DNA of 28,270 bases, taken from the NCBI GenBank assembly GCA_964481575.1, contig CAYZTR010000028.1:1-28270 (forward strand), given 5' to 3'. Shown here one piece after another: positions 22,186 through 28,270 of this stretch (positions are counted from its first letter, which is position 1; each line of letters begins with the position of its first letter). This DNA comes from UQRS01 sp964481575 (GTDB lineage Bacteria > Bacillota > Clostridia > Oscillospirales > Acutalibacteraceae). Position numbers and translations under genes: made by a program. Below the pieces are notes generated by a model, which was not told the DNA's origin, made no database searches, and saw only the letters and a list, made by a program, of their open reading frames with translations.

Positions 22186-22781
22186 CAAGGATTAAGATTT
22201 GTGGCCTGTATCGCAGCGAAGATGTGATGGCGGTAAATGCAGCCAAGCCTGACTATGTAGGGTTTGTTCTGGATTTTCCCAAGTCCCATCGCAGCGTTAC
22301 ACCAGAGCAGGCAAAACAATTGCGGCAGCGGCTGGCCCCTGATATTTGCCCTGTGGGTGTTGTTGTGGATCAACCTCTGGAGCGGGTGATACAGTGGCTG
22401 CGAGCGCAGGTTGTGGAGATGATCCAGCTCCACGGTCGGGAGGACGCCGATTACGTCCGGGCCGTGCAAACTGAAACCGGCTGTCAGGTGATTCAGGCTT
22501 TTCAGGTGTATACTGCTGCCGATATTCAGCGAGCGGTAGCCTCCCCGGCAGACTGGATTTTGCTGGACAGCGGCCAGGGAACAGGGGAGACCTTTGATTG
22601 GTCGTTGTTGCAACATGTGGGCCGGGATTTTTTTCTGGCCGGCGGTTTGACGCCGGATAATATTCCGGAAGCCATTCGGCAGGTACATCCCTTTGCGCTT
22701 GATATTTCCTCCGGGGTGGAGACTGATCGGGTAAAAGATCCAGAAAAAATATTAAATGCAGTCAGGAGAACCAGATTATGA
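22182..22781 (+). CDS. trpF: Phosphoribosylanthranilate isomerase
   Basis: A 199-residue TIM-barrel isomerase acting between TrpD and TrpC. The general base Cys7 lies in KICG and the general acid Asp129 in LLDSGQGTG; FLAGGLTPDNI and DISSGVE form the phosphate site. The start is the GTG at 22182, which overlaps the trpC stop as GTGA and has GCGGGGG upstream. A GTG at 22173 would add three residues that the family lacks. It is a separate gene, not fused to trpC. Confidence 0.94.
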   Translation: MTRIKICGLYRSEDVMAVNAAKPDYVGFVLDFPKSHRSVTPEQAKQLRQRLAPDICPVGVVVDQPLERVIQWLRAQVVEMIQLHGREDADYVRAVQTETGCQVIQAFQVYTAADIQRAVASPADWILLDSGQGTGETFDWSLLQHVGRDFFLAGGLTPDNIPEAIRQVHPFALDISSGVETDRVKDPEKILNAVRRTRL

Positions 22782-23962
22782 GTAATGGAAGATTTGGCAT
22801 CCACGGCGGACAGTATATTCCGGAGACCCTCATGAATGCTGTCATCGAGCTGGAGGAAGCCTATAACTACTACAAAAACGACCCGGAATTTAACCGGGAA
22901 TTGACCGCGTTGTATCAGGACTACGCCAACCGTCCCTCTCCTTTGTATTATGCCAAACGCATGACCGAGGATCTGGGCGGCGCGAAAATTTATCTGAAGC
23001 GGGAGGACCTGAATCACACCGGCGCCCATAAGATTAACAACGCCCTAGGGCAGGCCTTGCTGGCGAAGAAGATGGGCAAGACTCGCCTGATCGCCGAAAC
23101 CGGAGCCGGGCAGCACGGTGTGGCCACTGCCACCGTCGCTGCTTATATGGGTATGGAGTGCGAGGTTTACATGGGTCGGGTTGACACGGAACGTCAGGCA
23201 CTGAATGTCTACCGTATGCGGCTCATGGGAGCTAAAGTGCATGCCGTGGATAACGGTACCGCAACTTTGAAAGATGCAGTTTCCGAAACCTTCCGGGAGT
23301 GGACCAACCGAATCGATGATACGCATTATGTGTTGGGTTCTGTTATGGGGCCCCATCCGTTCCCCACCATTGTCCGGGATTTTCAGGCTGTTATTTCCCG
23401 GGAGATTAAGCAGCAGGTGCTGGATGCAGAAGGCCGGTTGCCAGACTGCGTGTTGGCTTGTGTAGGCGGCGGCTCCAATGCCATCGGCGCTTTTTATCAC
23501 TTTATTGACGATCCCGATGTGAAGCTCATTGGCTGTGAGGCTGCCGGACGGGGTATTGATACCTTTGAAACCGCTGCTACCATGGCCACCGGGAAGCTGG
23601 GTATTTTCCACGGCATGAAGTCTTACTTCTGTCAGGATGAATATGGTCAGATCGCGCCGGTTTATTCTATTTCGGCGGGTTTGGATTATCCGGGAGTTGG
23701 ACCGGAGCATGCCATGCTCCATGATACCGGCCGGGCCCAATATGTTCCCGTGACGGACGATGAAGCGGTGGAGGCTTTTGAGTACCTTTCCCGTACCGAG
23801 GGGATTATTCCTGCTATTGAGTCCTCTCATGCCGTAGCCCATGCTATGAAGCTGGCACCCACTATGTCTAAAGAGGAAATAATGGTTATCAACATCTCCG
23901 GCCGCGGTGATAAAGACTGCGCTGCCATTGCCCGCTACAGAGGGGAGGATATTCATGATTAA
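22778..23962 (+). CDS. trpB: Tryptophan synthase beta chain
   Basis: A 394-residue PLP enzyme that condenses indole with serine. The PLP lysine is Lys85 in HTGAHKINN, the catalytic Glu107 lies in AETGAGQHG, and the phosphate-binding VGGGSNAIG loop is present. It is of the TrpB1 type that pairs with TrpA: it has the normal length and a neighbouring trpA. The ATG overlaps the trpF stop by 4 nt, and GTCAGGAG lies upstream. Confidence 0.97.
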   Translation: MSNGRFGIHGGQYIPETLMNAVIELEEAYNYYKNDPEFNRELTALYQDYANRPSPLYYAKRMTEDLGGAKIYLKREDLNHTGAHKINNALGQALLAKKMGKTRLIAETGAGQHGVATATVAAYMGMECEVYMGRVDTERQALNVYRMRLMGAKVHAVDNGTATLKDAVSETFREWTNRIDDTHYVLGSVMGPHPFPTIVRDFQAVISREIKQQVLDAEGRLPDCVLACVGGGSNAIGAFYHFIDDPDVKLIGCEAAGRGIDTFETAATMATGKLGIFHGMKSYFCQDEYGQIAPVYSISAGLDYPGVGPEHAMLHDTGRAQYVPVTDDEAVEAFEYLSRTEGIIPAIESSHAVAHAMKLAPTMSKEEIMVINISGRGDKDCAAIARYRGEDIHD

Positions 23963-24728
23963 GGTTGCTGAAGCGTTCAAAAACGGAAAGGCCTTCATTC
24001 CCTTTATTACGGTTGGAGATCCGGATCTGGAAACTACGGAGCAGGTATTATATGCTATGGTGGAAGCCGGTGCGGATCTTATTGAACTGGGAATTCCTTT
24101 CTCAGATCCCACAGCAGAAGGCCCTGTTATTCAGGATGCCAATCTCCGGGCTTTGAAAAATAAGATTACAACAGACGATGTGTTTGCTTTTGTCCGCAAG
24201 GTGCGGCCTAACATACCGATCCCCATGGTGTTTATGACTTATGCCAATGTGGTTTTTTCCTACGGAATCCAGCGATTTGTCTCCACGGCAGCCGAAGCCG
24301 GCATCTCTGGCCTGATCCTGCCGGACGTCCCCTTTGAGGAGAAGCAGGAGTTTGACCCCATCTGCAAGGAGTACGGTCTGGATTTTATTAGCTTAATCGC
24401 CCCCACCTCTAAAGAGCGAATCGCCATGATCGCCAAAGAGGCCAGCGGATTTGTTTATTGCGTTTCTTCCCTGGGCGTGACCGGCGTCCGTTCGGAGATC
24501 ACTACAGATATTGGCGCTATGGTTCGTCTGGTGAAGGAAAATCGAGACATTCCCTGTGCTGTTGGTTTTGGGATTTCTACCCCTGCTCAGGCTGCTAAGA
24601 TGGCCAGACTGTCAGACGGCGCCATTGTCGGCTCTGCTATTATTAAGATCTTGGCCCAGTACGGCAGGGAAGCGACCCCTTATGTGCGGGATTATGTAAA
24701 ATCCATGAAAGACGCGATCCGGGAGTAA
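23955..24728 (+). CDS. trpA: Tryptophan synthase alpha chain
   Basis: A 257-residue TIM-barrel subunit that cleaves indole-3-glycerol phosphate and channels indole to TrpB. The catalytic Glu44 (E. coli Glu49) lies in LIELGIPFSDP. The second acidic residue, Asp60 in E. coli (ADGP), is Glu55 here (AEGP), a conservative change. VYCVSSLGVTG and VGFGIS complete the phosphate site. The ATG overlaps the end of trpB by 8 nt and has GGGGAGG upstream. A strong terminator follows, so trpA closes the operon. Confidence 0.95.
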   Translation: MIKVAEAFKNGKAFIPFITVGDPDLETTEQVLYAMVEAGADLIELGIPFSDPTAEGPVIQDANLRALKNKITTDDVFAFVRKVRPNIPIPMVFMTYANVVFSYGIQRFVSTAAEAGISGLILPDVPFEEKQEFDPICKEYGLDFISLIAPTSKERIAMIAKEASGFVYCVSSLGVTGVRSEITTDIGAMVRLVKENRDIPCAVGFGISTPAQAAKMARLSDGAIVGSAIIKILAQYGREATPYVRDYVKSMKDAIRE

Positions 24729-24738
24729 TTCCCGGAAG

Positions 24739-24771
24739 CTGCCGGCAGACCCGTTTTGCCGGCAGTTTTTT
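24739..24771 (+). terminator. Terminator of the trp operon
   Basis: CTGCCGGCA (24739-24747) and TGCCGGCAG (24757-24765) form a perfect 9-bp GC-rich stem with a 9-nt loop and six T residues (24766-24771). Confidence 0.93.
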
Positions 24772-24843
24772 CAGGTTTTAGAAAAAATTTCATGAAATCC
24801 TGAATTTTTCATAGGAGTTTGCAAAAAAATATTGGAAAATCCC

Positions 24844-24872
24844 TTGACAAATCTAAAGCGTAATGATAAACT
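24844..24872 (+). promoter_or_regulatory. Promoter of the str ribosomal operon
   Basis: TTGACA (24844-24849) is perfect. The -10 TAAACT (24867-24872) is 17 nt away and has TG at 24864-24865, an extended -10. The leader before rpsL would be about 65 nt. Confidence 0.7.
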
Positions 24873-24943
24873 TTGTAATTGTGTGGGATTGTGCCCATCT
24901 GTGCTTTCTCATGCAAAAATGATTGTATGGAGGTGAATTCAAC

Positions 24944-25369
24944 TTGCCAACTTTTAACCAGTTAGTTCGGAATGGTCGCGAAACCATCGAGAAGAAGGCC
25001 AAGGCCCCCGCTTTGCTGTTTGGGTATAACTCCCAGAAGAGGAAAATGACCAACAACGATTCTCCCCAGAAGCGTGGCGTCTGCACTGCTGTGAAGACTC
25101 AGACCCCGAAGAAGCCTAACTCTGCAATCCGGAAGGTTGCTCGTGTACGCTTGTCCAACGGGATCGAAGTGACTTCTTACATTCCCGGTATCGGTCACAA
25201 CCTGCAGGAGCACAGTGTTGTTCTTGTTCGTGGCGGTCGTGTTAAGGATCTCCCCGGTGTTCGTTACCATATCGTAAGAGGTACCCTGGATGCACAGGGT
25301 GTTGCCAACCGGATGCAGGCCCGTTCTAAGTACGGCGCTAAGCGGCCCAAGGCAGGCGCGAAAAAGTAA
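24944..25369 (+). CDS. rpsL: 30S ribosomal protein S12
   Basis: A 141-residue S12, which shapes the decoding site of the 30S subunit. The length and extra segment near residues 20-40 match the Firmicutes form. The start is a TTG at 24944: GGAGGTG (24929-24935) precedes it by 8 nt, and the product then begins (M)PTFNQLVR as S12 should. An ATG seven codons upstream overlaps the binding site and is rejected. Lys56 in TPKKPNS and Lys101 in GRVKDLPG correspond to E. coli Lys42 and Lys87, so no classical streptomycin-resistance substitution is seen at these positions. Confidence 0.96.
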   Translation: MPTFNQLVRNGRETIEKKAKAPALLFGYNSQKRKMTNNDSPQKRGVCTAVKTQTPKKPNSAIRKVARVRLSNGIEVTSYIPGIGHNLQEHSVVLVRGGRVKDLPGVRYHIVRGTLDAQGVANRMQARSKYGAKRPKAGAKK

Positions 25370-25416
25370 TTTTCTTGCCGCGCATGATTCGGACGAAAAT
25401 TTCTGCACAAAGTTAT

Positions 25417-25483
25417 CAAGCTTTGGCTTTTATATAAATAAAGGCCTCGCTTGGTACCACGGGAGTTTTGTCACTCGAGTACC
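25417..25483 (+). promoter_or_regulatory. Structured rpsL-rpsG spacer (two hairpins)
   Basis: GGCTTTTAT (25425-25433) pairs with ATAAAGGCC (25438-25446), one wobble, with an ATAA loop and an outer CAAGC/GCTTG stem (25417-25421 with 25449-25453). Next to it GGTAC (25453-25457) pairs with GTACC (25479-25483), and GAGT with ACTC inside. Neither has a U-tract. The 147-nt spacer may be an S7 control site, since S7 binds the rpsL-rpsG spacer in E. coli; this is inference. Confidence 0.45.
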
Positions 25484-25516
25484 TATGATATCATTACTGT
25501 GAAGGAGGGAAGTAAA

Positions 25517-25987
25517 GTGCCAAGAAGAGGCTATGTCGCAAAACGTGACGTTTTGCCCGATCCGCTTTATAATTCCAAAATTGTTACCCGTCTGATCAAT
25601 AACGTGATGTTGGACGGGAAGAAGGGCGTTGCACAGAAGATTGTGTACGGCGCCTTCGACATTATTTCCGAAAAGACTGGCAAAGAACCCCTGGAGGTTT
25701 TTGAAGCCGCTATGGAAAATGTCATGCCCCAGCTGGAGGTTAAGGCTGTCCGTAAGGGCGGCGCTACCTATCAGGTTCCTTTTGAGGTTCGTCCTGAACG
25801 GAGACAGACGCTGGGTCTGCGTTGGTTGACCGCTTACAGCCGTTCTCGTTCTGAGAGAACCATGAAGGAGCGTTTGGCCGGCGAAATCATGGATGCTGTG
25901 AATGAGCAGGGCGGCGCTTTCAAGAAGCGTGAAGATACCCACAAGATGGCCGAAGCCAACAAGGCTTTTGCACATTATCGTTGGTAA
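25517..25987 (+). CDS. rpsG: 30S ribosomal protein S7
   Basis: A 156-residue S7, the usual length, which binds the 3' domain of 16S rRNA and nucleates head assembly. (M)PRRGYVAKRDVLPDP, NNVMLDGKKGVAQKIVYGA and the C-terminal KKREDTHKMAEANKAFAHYRW are characteristic. The start is GTG at 25517 with AAGGAGGG upstream. It lies between rpsL and fusA in the standard str order. The spacer to fusA is 46 nt. Confidence 0.97.
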   Translation: MPRRGYVAKRDVLPDPLYNSKIVTRLINNVMLDGKKGVAQKIVYGAFDIISEKTGKEPLEVFEAAMENVMPQLEVKAVRKGGATYQVPFEVRPERRQTLGLRWLTAYSRSRSERTMKERLAGEIMDAVNEQGGAFKKREDTHKMAEANKAFAHYRW

Positions 25988-26033
25988 TCTGCTGATTTGC
26001 TGTTACATGACTGATTTTTCTAGGAGGTAAATT

Positions 26034-28112
26034 ATGCCAAGAGACGTTTCGCTTGAAATGACCAGAAATATTGGTATAATGGCTCACATCGACGCCGGTA
26101 AAACGACCACTACAGAACGCATTTTGTTTTACACGGGTGTAAACCATAAAATTGGTGAAACCCACGACGGCGATGCCACCATGGACTGGATTGCGCAGGA
26201 GCAGGAGCGTGGTATTACTATCACCTCTGCTGCGACCACCTGTTACTGGAATAAGCATCGTATCAATATTATCGACACCCCCGGCCACGTTGACTTCACC
26301 GTAGAAGTGCAGCGTTCGCTCCGTGTGCTGGACGGTTCTGTGACCGTTTTCTGCGCCAAGGGCGGTGTGGAGCCCCAGTCCGAAACTGTTTGGCGTCAGG
26401 CTGACGAGTACAAAGTACCCCGTATGGCTTTCGTCAATAAAATGGACATTATGGGCGCCGATTTCTATCGTGTTGTGCAGATGATGAAAGATCGTTTGAA
26501 GTGCAACGCAGTTCCGATTCAGCTGCCGATCGGCGCTGAGGACGATTTCAAGGGTCTCATTGATCTGCTTGAAATGAAGGCCTATATTTATAATGATCCC
26601 AAGGGTATCAAGATTGACGTTGAGGAAATCCCCGACGACATGAAGGAGAAAGCCCAGGAGTATCATGACGCATTGGTTGAGGCCGTGGCCGAGGAAGACG
26701 AAGCCCTGCTGGAGAAGTACATGGAAGGAGAAGAGCCCACCATCGAAGAGATGAAGCGGGTTATCCGGAAGTGCACCATCGAGAACACCATGGTTCCCGT
26801 TACCTGCGGTACCGCTTACCGGAACAAGGGTGTTCAGAAAATGCTGGATGCTGTTATCGACTACATGCCCTCTCCGTTGGACGTGCCCCCTGTGAAGGGT
26901 ATTAACCCCGATACAGAGGAGGAGGAGGAGCGTCGTCCTGGTGATGATGAGCCCATGTCCACCCTGGCCTTCAAGATCGCCACCGACCCCTTTGTCGGTA
27001 AGATCTGCTTCTTCCGTGTTTATTCCGGTAAGGTTGTAGCCGGTGAGTCTGTTTATAACTCTACCAAGGGCAATCGGGAGCGCATTGGCCGTATCCTGCA
27101 GATGCATTCCAACAACCGGAAGGACATCGACTGCTGCTACTGCGGTGATATCGCTGCTGCTGTCGGTCTAAAGAACACCACCACCGGTGATACCCTTTGC
27201 GACGAGGATCATCCCATTATTCTCGAGCAGATGGAATTCCCCGATCCGGTTATCCGCGTTGCCATCGAGCCCAAGACCAAAGCCGGTCAGGAAAAGATGG
27301 GTATTGCGCTGGCTAAACTGGCTGAGGAAGATCCGACCTTCAAGGCTTACACCGATGAGGAAACCGGGCAGACCATCATCGCCGGTATGGGCGAGTTGCA
27401 TTTGGAGATCATTGTGGACCGTTTACTCCGCGAATTTAAAGTGGAAGCAAATGTTGGTAAGCCGCAGGTTGCTTACAAAGAGACCATCCGCAAGATGGCT
27501 GATGTGGACGAGAAATACGCCCGTCAGTCCGGTGGTAAGGGCCAGTACGGTCACTGTAAGATTAAAGTGGAGCCCAACGAGTCCGGCAAGGGCTATGAGT
27601 TCATCAACGCGATTGTCGGCGGTGCCATTCCCAAGGAGTACATTCCTGCTGTTGACGCCGGTATTCAGGGTGCTATGCAGTCTGGTGTGTTGGCCGGCTA
27701 TCCCGTTGTGGATGTTAAGGTTACCCTGTATGATGGTTCTTATCACGAGGTTGACTCCTCTGAAATGGCATTTAAGATCGCCGGTTCTATGGCCTTCAAG
27801 TCTGCCTGCCGGAAGGGTGATCCCGTTCTTCAGGAGCCTATCATGAAAGTTGTTGTTACTGTGCCCGAAGAGTACATGGGCGATGTGATCGGCGACTTGA
27901 ACGCCCGCCGCGGTATGATCCAGGGTATGGAGAGTGTGGCCGGCGCTCAGCAGATTAATGCACATGTGCCTCTGTCTGAGATGTTCGGTTATGCTACCGA
28001 CCTGCGTTCCAAGACCCAGGGTCGTGGTCAGTATGTTATGGAGCCCAGCCATTACACTGAGGTTCCCAAGAACATTGCTGAAAAGATCATCAGTGAGCGC
28101 GTGAAAAAGTAA
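26034..28112 (+). CDS. fusA: Elongation factor G
   Basis: A 692-residue translocation GTPase. The G-motifs are G1 AHIDAGKT (17-24), the switch region ERGITI (58-63), G3 DTPGH (81-85) with His85, and G4 NKMD (135-138). Domains II-V follow, with the FKVEANVGKPQVAYKE segment and the C-terminal LNARRGMIQGM typical of EF-G. The ATG has a perfect AGGAGG (26022-26027). The length matches true EF-G, and its place after rpsG in the str operon rules out a tetracycline-resistance or RF3 paralogue. Confidence 0.97.
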   Translation: MPRDVSLEMTRNIGIMAHIDAGKTTTTERILFYTGVNHKIGETHDGDATMDWIAQEQERGITITSAATTCYWNKHRINIIDTPGHVDFTVEVQRSLRVLDGSVTVFCAKGGVEPQSETVWRQADEYKVPRMAFVNKMDIMGADFYRVVQMMKDRLKCNAVPIQLPIGAEDDFKGLIDLLEMKAYIYNDPKGIKIDVEEIPDDMKEKAQEYHDALVEAVAEEDEALLEKYMEGEEPTIEEMKRVIRKCTIENTMVPVTCGTAYRNKGVQKMLDAVIDYMPSPLDVPPVKGINPDTEEEEERRPGDDEPMSTLAFKIATDPFVGKICFFRVYSGKVVAGESVYNSTKGNRERIGRILQMHSNNRKDIDCCYCGDIAAAVGLKNTTTGDTLCDEDHPIILEQMEFPDPVIRVAIEPKTKAGQEKMGIALAKLAEEDPTFKAYTDEETGQTIIAGMGELHLEIIVDRLLREFKVEANVGKPQVAYKETIRKMADVDEKYARQSGGKGQYGHCKIKVEPNESGKGYEFINAIVGGAIPKEYIPAVDAGIQGAMQSGVLAGYPVVDVKVTLYDGSYHEVDSSEMAFKIAGSMAFKSACRKGDPVLQEPIMKVVVTVPEEYMGDVIGDLNARRGMIQGMESVAGAQQINAHVPLSEMFGYATDLRSKTQGRGQYVMEPSHYTEVPKNIAEKIISERVKK

Positions 28113-28114
28113 TT

Positions 28115-28143
28115 GAGATTTTTCTGAAAATCTCTTGCTTTTT
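28115..28143 (+). terminator. Terminator-like hairpin between fusA and tuf
   Basis: GAGATTTT (28115-28122) and AAAATCTC (28127-28134) form a perfect but A/T-rich 8-bp stem with a TCTG loop, followed by TTGCTTTTTT. It may end part of the str transcript before tuf. Confidence 0.55.
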
Positions 28144-28163
28144 TGGAACTTTCTTGCTACAAT
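28135..28163 (+). promoter_or_regulatory. Candidate separate promoter for tuf
   Basis: TACAAT (28158-28163) with TG at 28155-28156 forms an extended -10, and TTGCTT (28135-28140) is a weak -35 at 17-nt spacing. Together with the hairpin just upstream this suggests tuf can be transcribed on its own. Confidence 0.5.
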
Positions 28164-28217
28164 AATAGCAAGTTACAAGTCTCAACTTGAATTTAATTTC
28201 TAAGGAGGAAATTTAAA

Positions 28218-28270
28218 ATGGCAAAGGAACATTTTGAACGTACAAAACCCCACGTTAACATTGGTACAAT
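28218..28270 (+). CDS. tuf: Elongation factor Tu, 5' end only
   Basis: The window ends 17 full codons into the gene. The visible MAKEHFERTKPHVNIGT is the standard EF-Tu N-terminus, leading to the first GTP-binding loop. The ATG at 28218 has AAGGAGGAA upstream (28202-28210). EF-Tu delivers aminoacyl-tRNA to the ribosome, and its place after fusA is the usual str operon order. Confidence 0.93.
   Translation, partial: MAKEHFERTKPHVNIGT

Noticed and set aside
23045..24112. Long minus-strand open frame opposite trpB and trpA
   Set aside because: It is antisense to well-supported enzymes, with no ribosome binding site or family resemblance.
25920..27107. Long minus-strand open frame opposite fusA
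   Set aside because: It has no recognisable domains, overlaps certain genes rpsG and fusA, and arises from the codon bias of the coding strand.

Overview
The window looks like chromosomal DNA of an anaerobic Firmicute of class Clostridia, plausibly an Oscillospiraceae-type gut bacterium. The evidence is a Firmicutes-type S12 protein, a T-box leader on the trp operon, strong AGGAGG ribosome binding sites with several TTG/GTG starts, lipobox lipoproteins, and a secreted CotH protein ending in a type I dockerin. There is no sign of a prophage, IS element, CRISPR array or plasmid function. Genus is inference only.

Layout. (1) 1-4636: the first codons of a minus-strand gene (possibly isocitrate dehydrogenase), then a BMP-like lipoprotein followed by dipeptidase pepD, then a CPA1 K+(Na+)/H+ antiporter with two C-terminal RCK_C-like domains. 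(2) 4663-7104: a complete polar amino acid ABC importer (binding lipoprotein, permease, ATPase) with its own promoter, a hairpin near the mRNA 5' end, an intercistronic hairpin after the binding protein, and a strong terminator. (3) 7137-11981: a 1587-residue secreted protein with a CotH domain, an F5/8C-like domain, about ten helical repeats, an LGFP-like segment and a dockerin. (4) 12160-16061: OmpR-family regulator, sensor kinase and HtrA-type membrane protease, a likely envelope-stress operon. (5) 16141-17777: an XRE regulator, tRNA-Thr(CGT) and a Gpr/YghZ-type aldo-keto reductase. (6) 17973-24771: a tryptophan-specific T-box riboswitch driving a complete, tightly overlapping trpEGDCFBA operon. 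(7) 24844-28270: the str ribosomal operon rpsL-rpsG-fusA and the start of tuf.

How it works together. Uncharged tRNA-Trp should release the T-box terminator and allow all seven trp genes, which convert chorismate to tryptophan, to be transcribed and translated in a coupled way. The sensor kinase probably reports on the cell envelope, with HtrA as the likely effector because it is in the same operon. The CotH-dockerin protein is the most unusual item: it is built to be exported and docked on a cohesin partner, but no cohesin or sortase gene lies in the window. Most of the rest is housekeeping or transport. The candidate novelties are the CotH-dockerin architecture, the cysteine-bearing sensor domain, two perfect inverted repeats in divergent intergenic regions (16601-16616, 17881-17904), and the structured rpsL-rpsG spacer.
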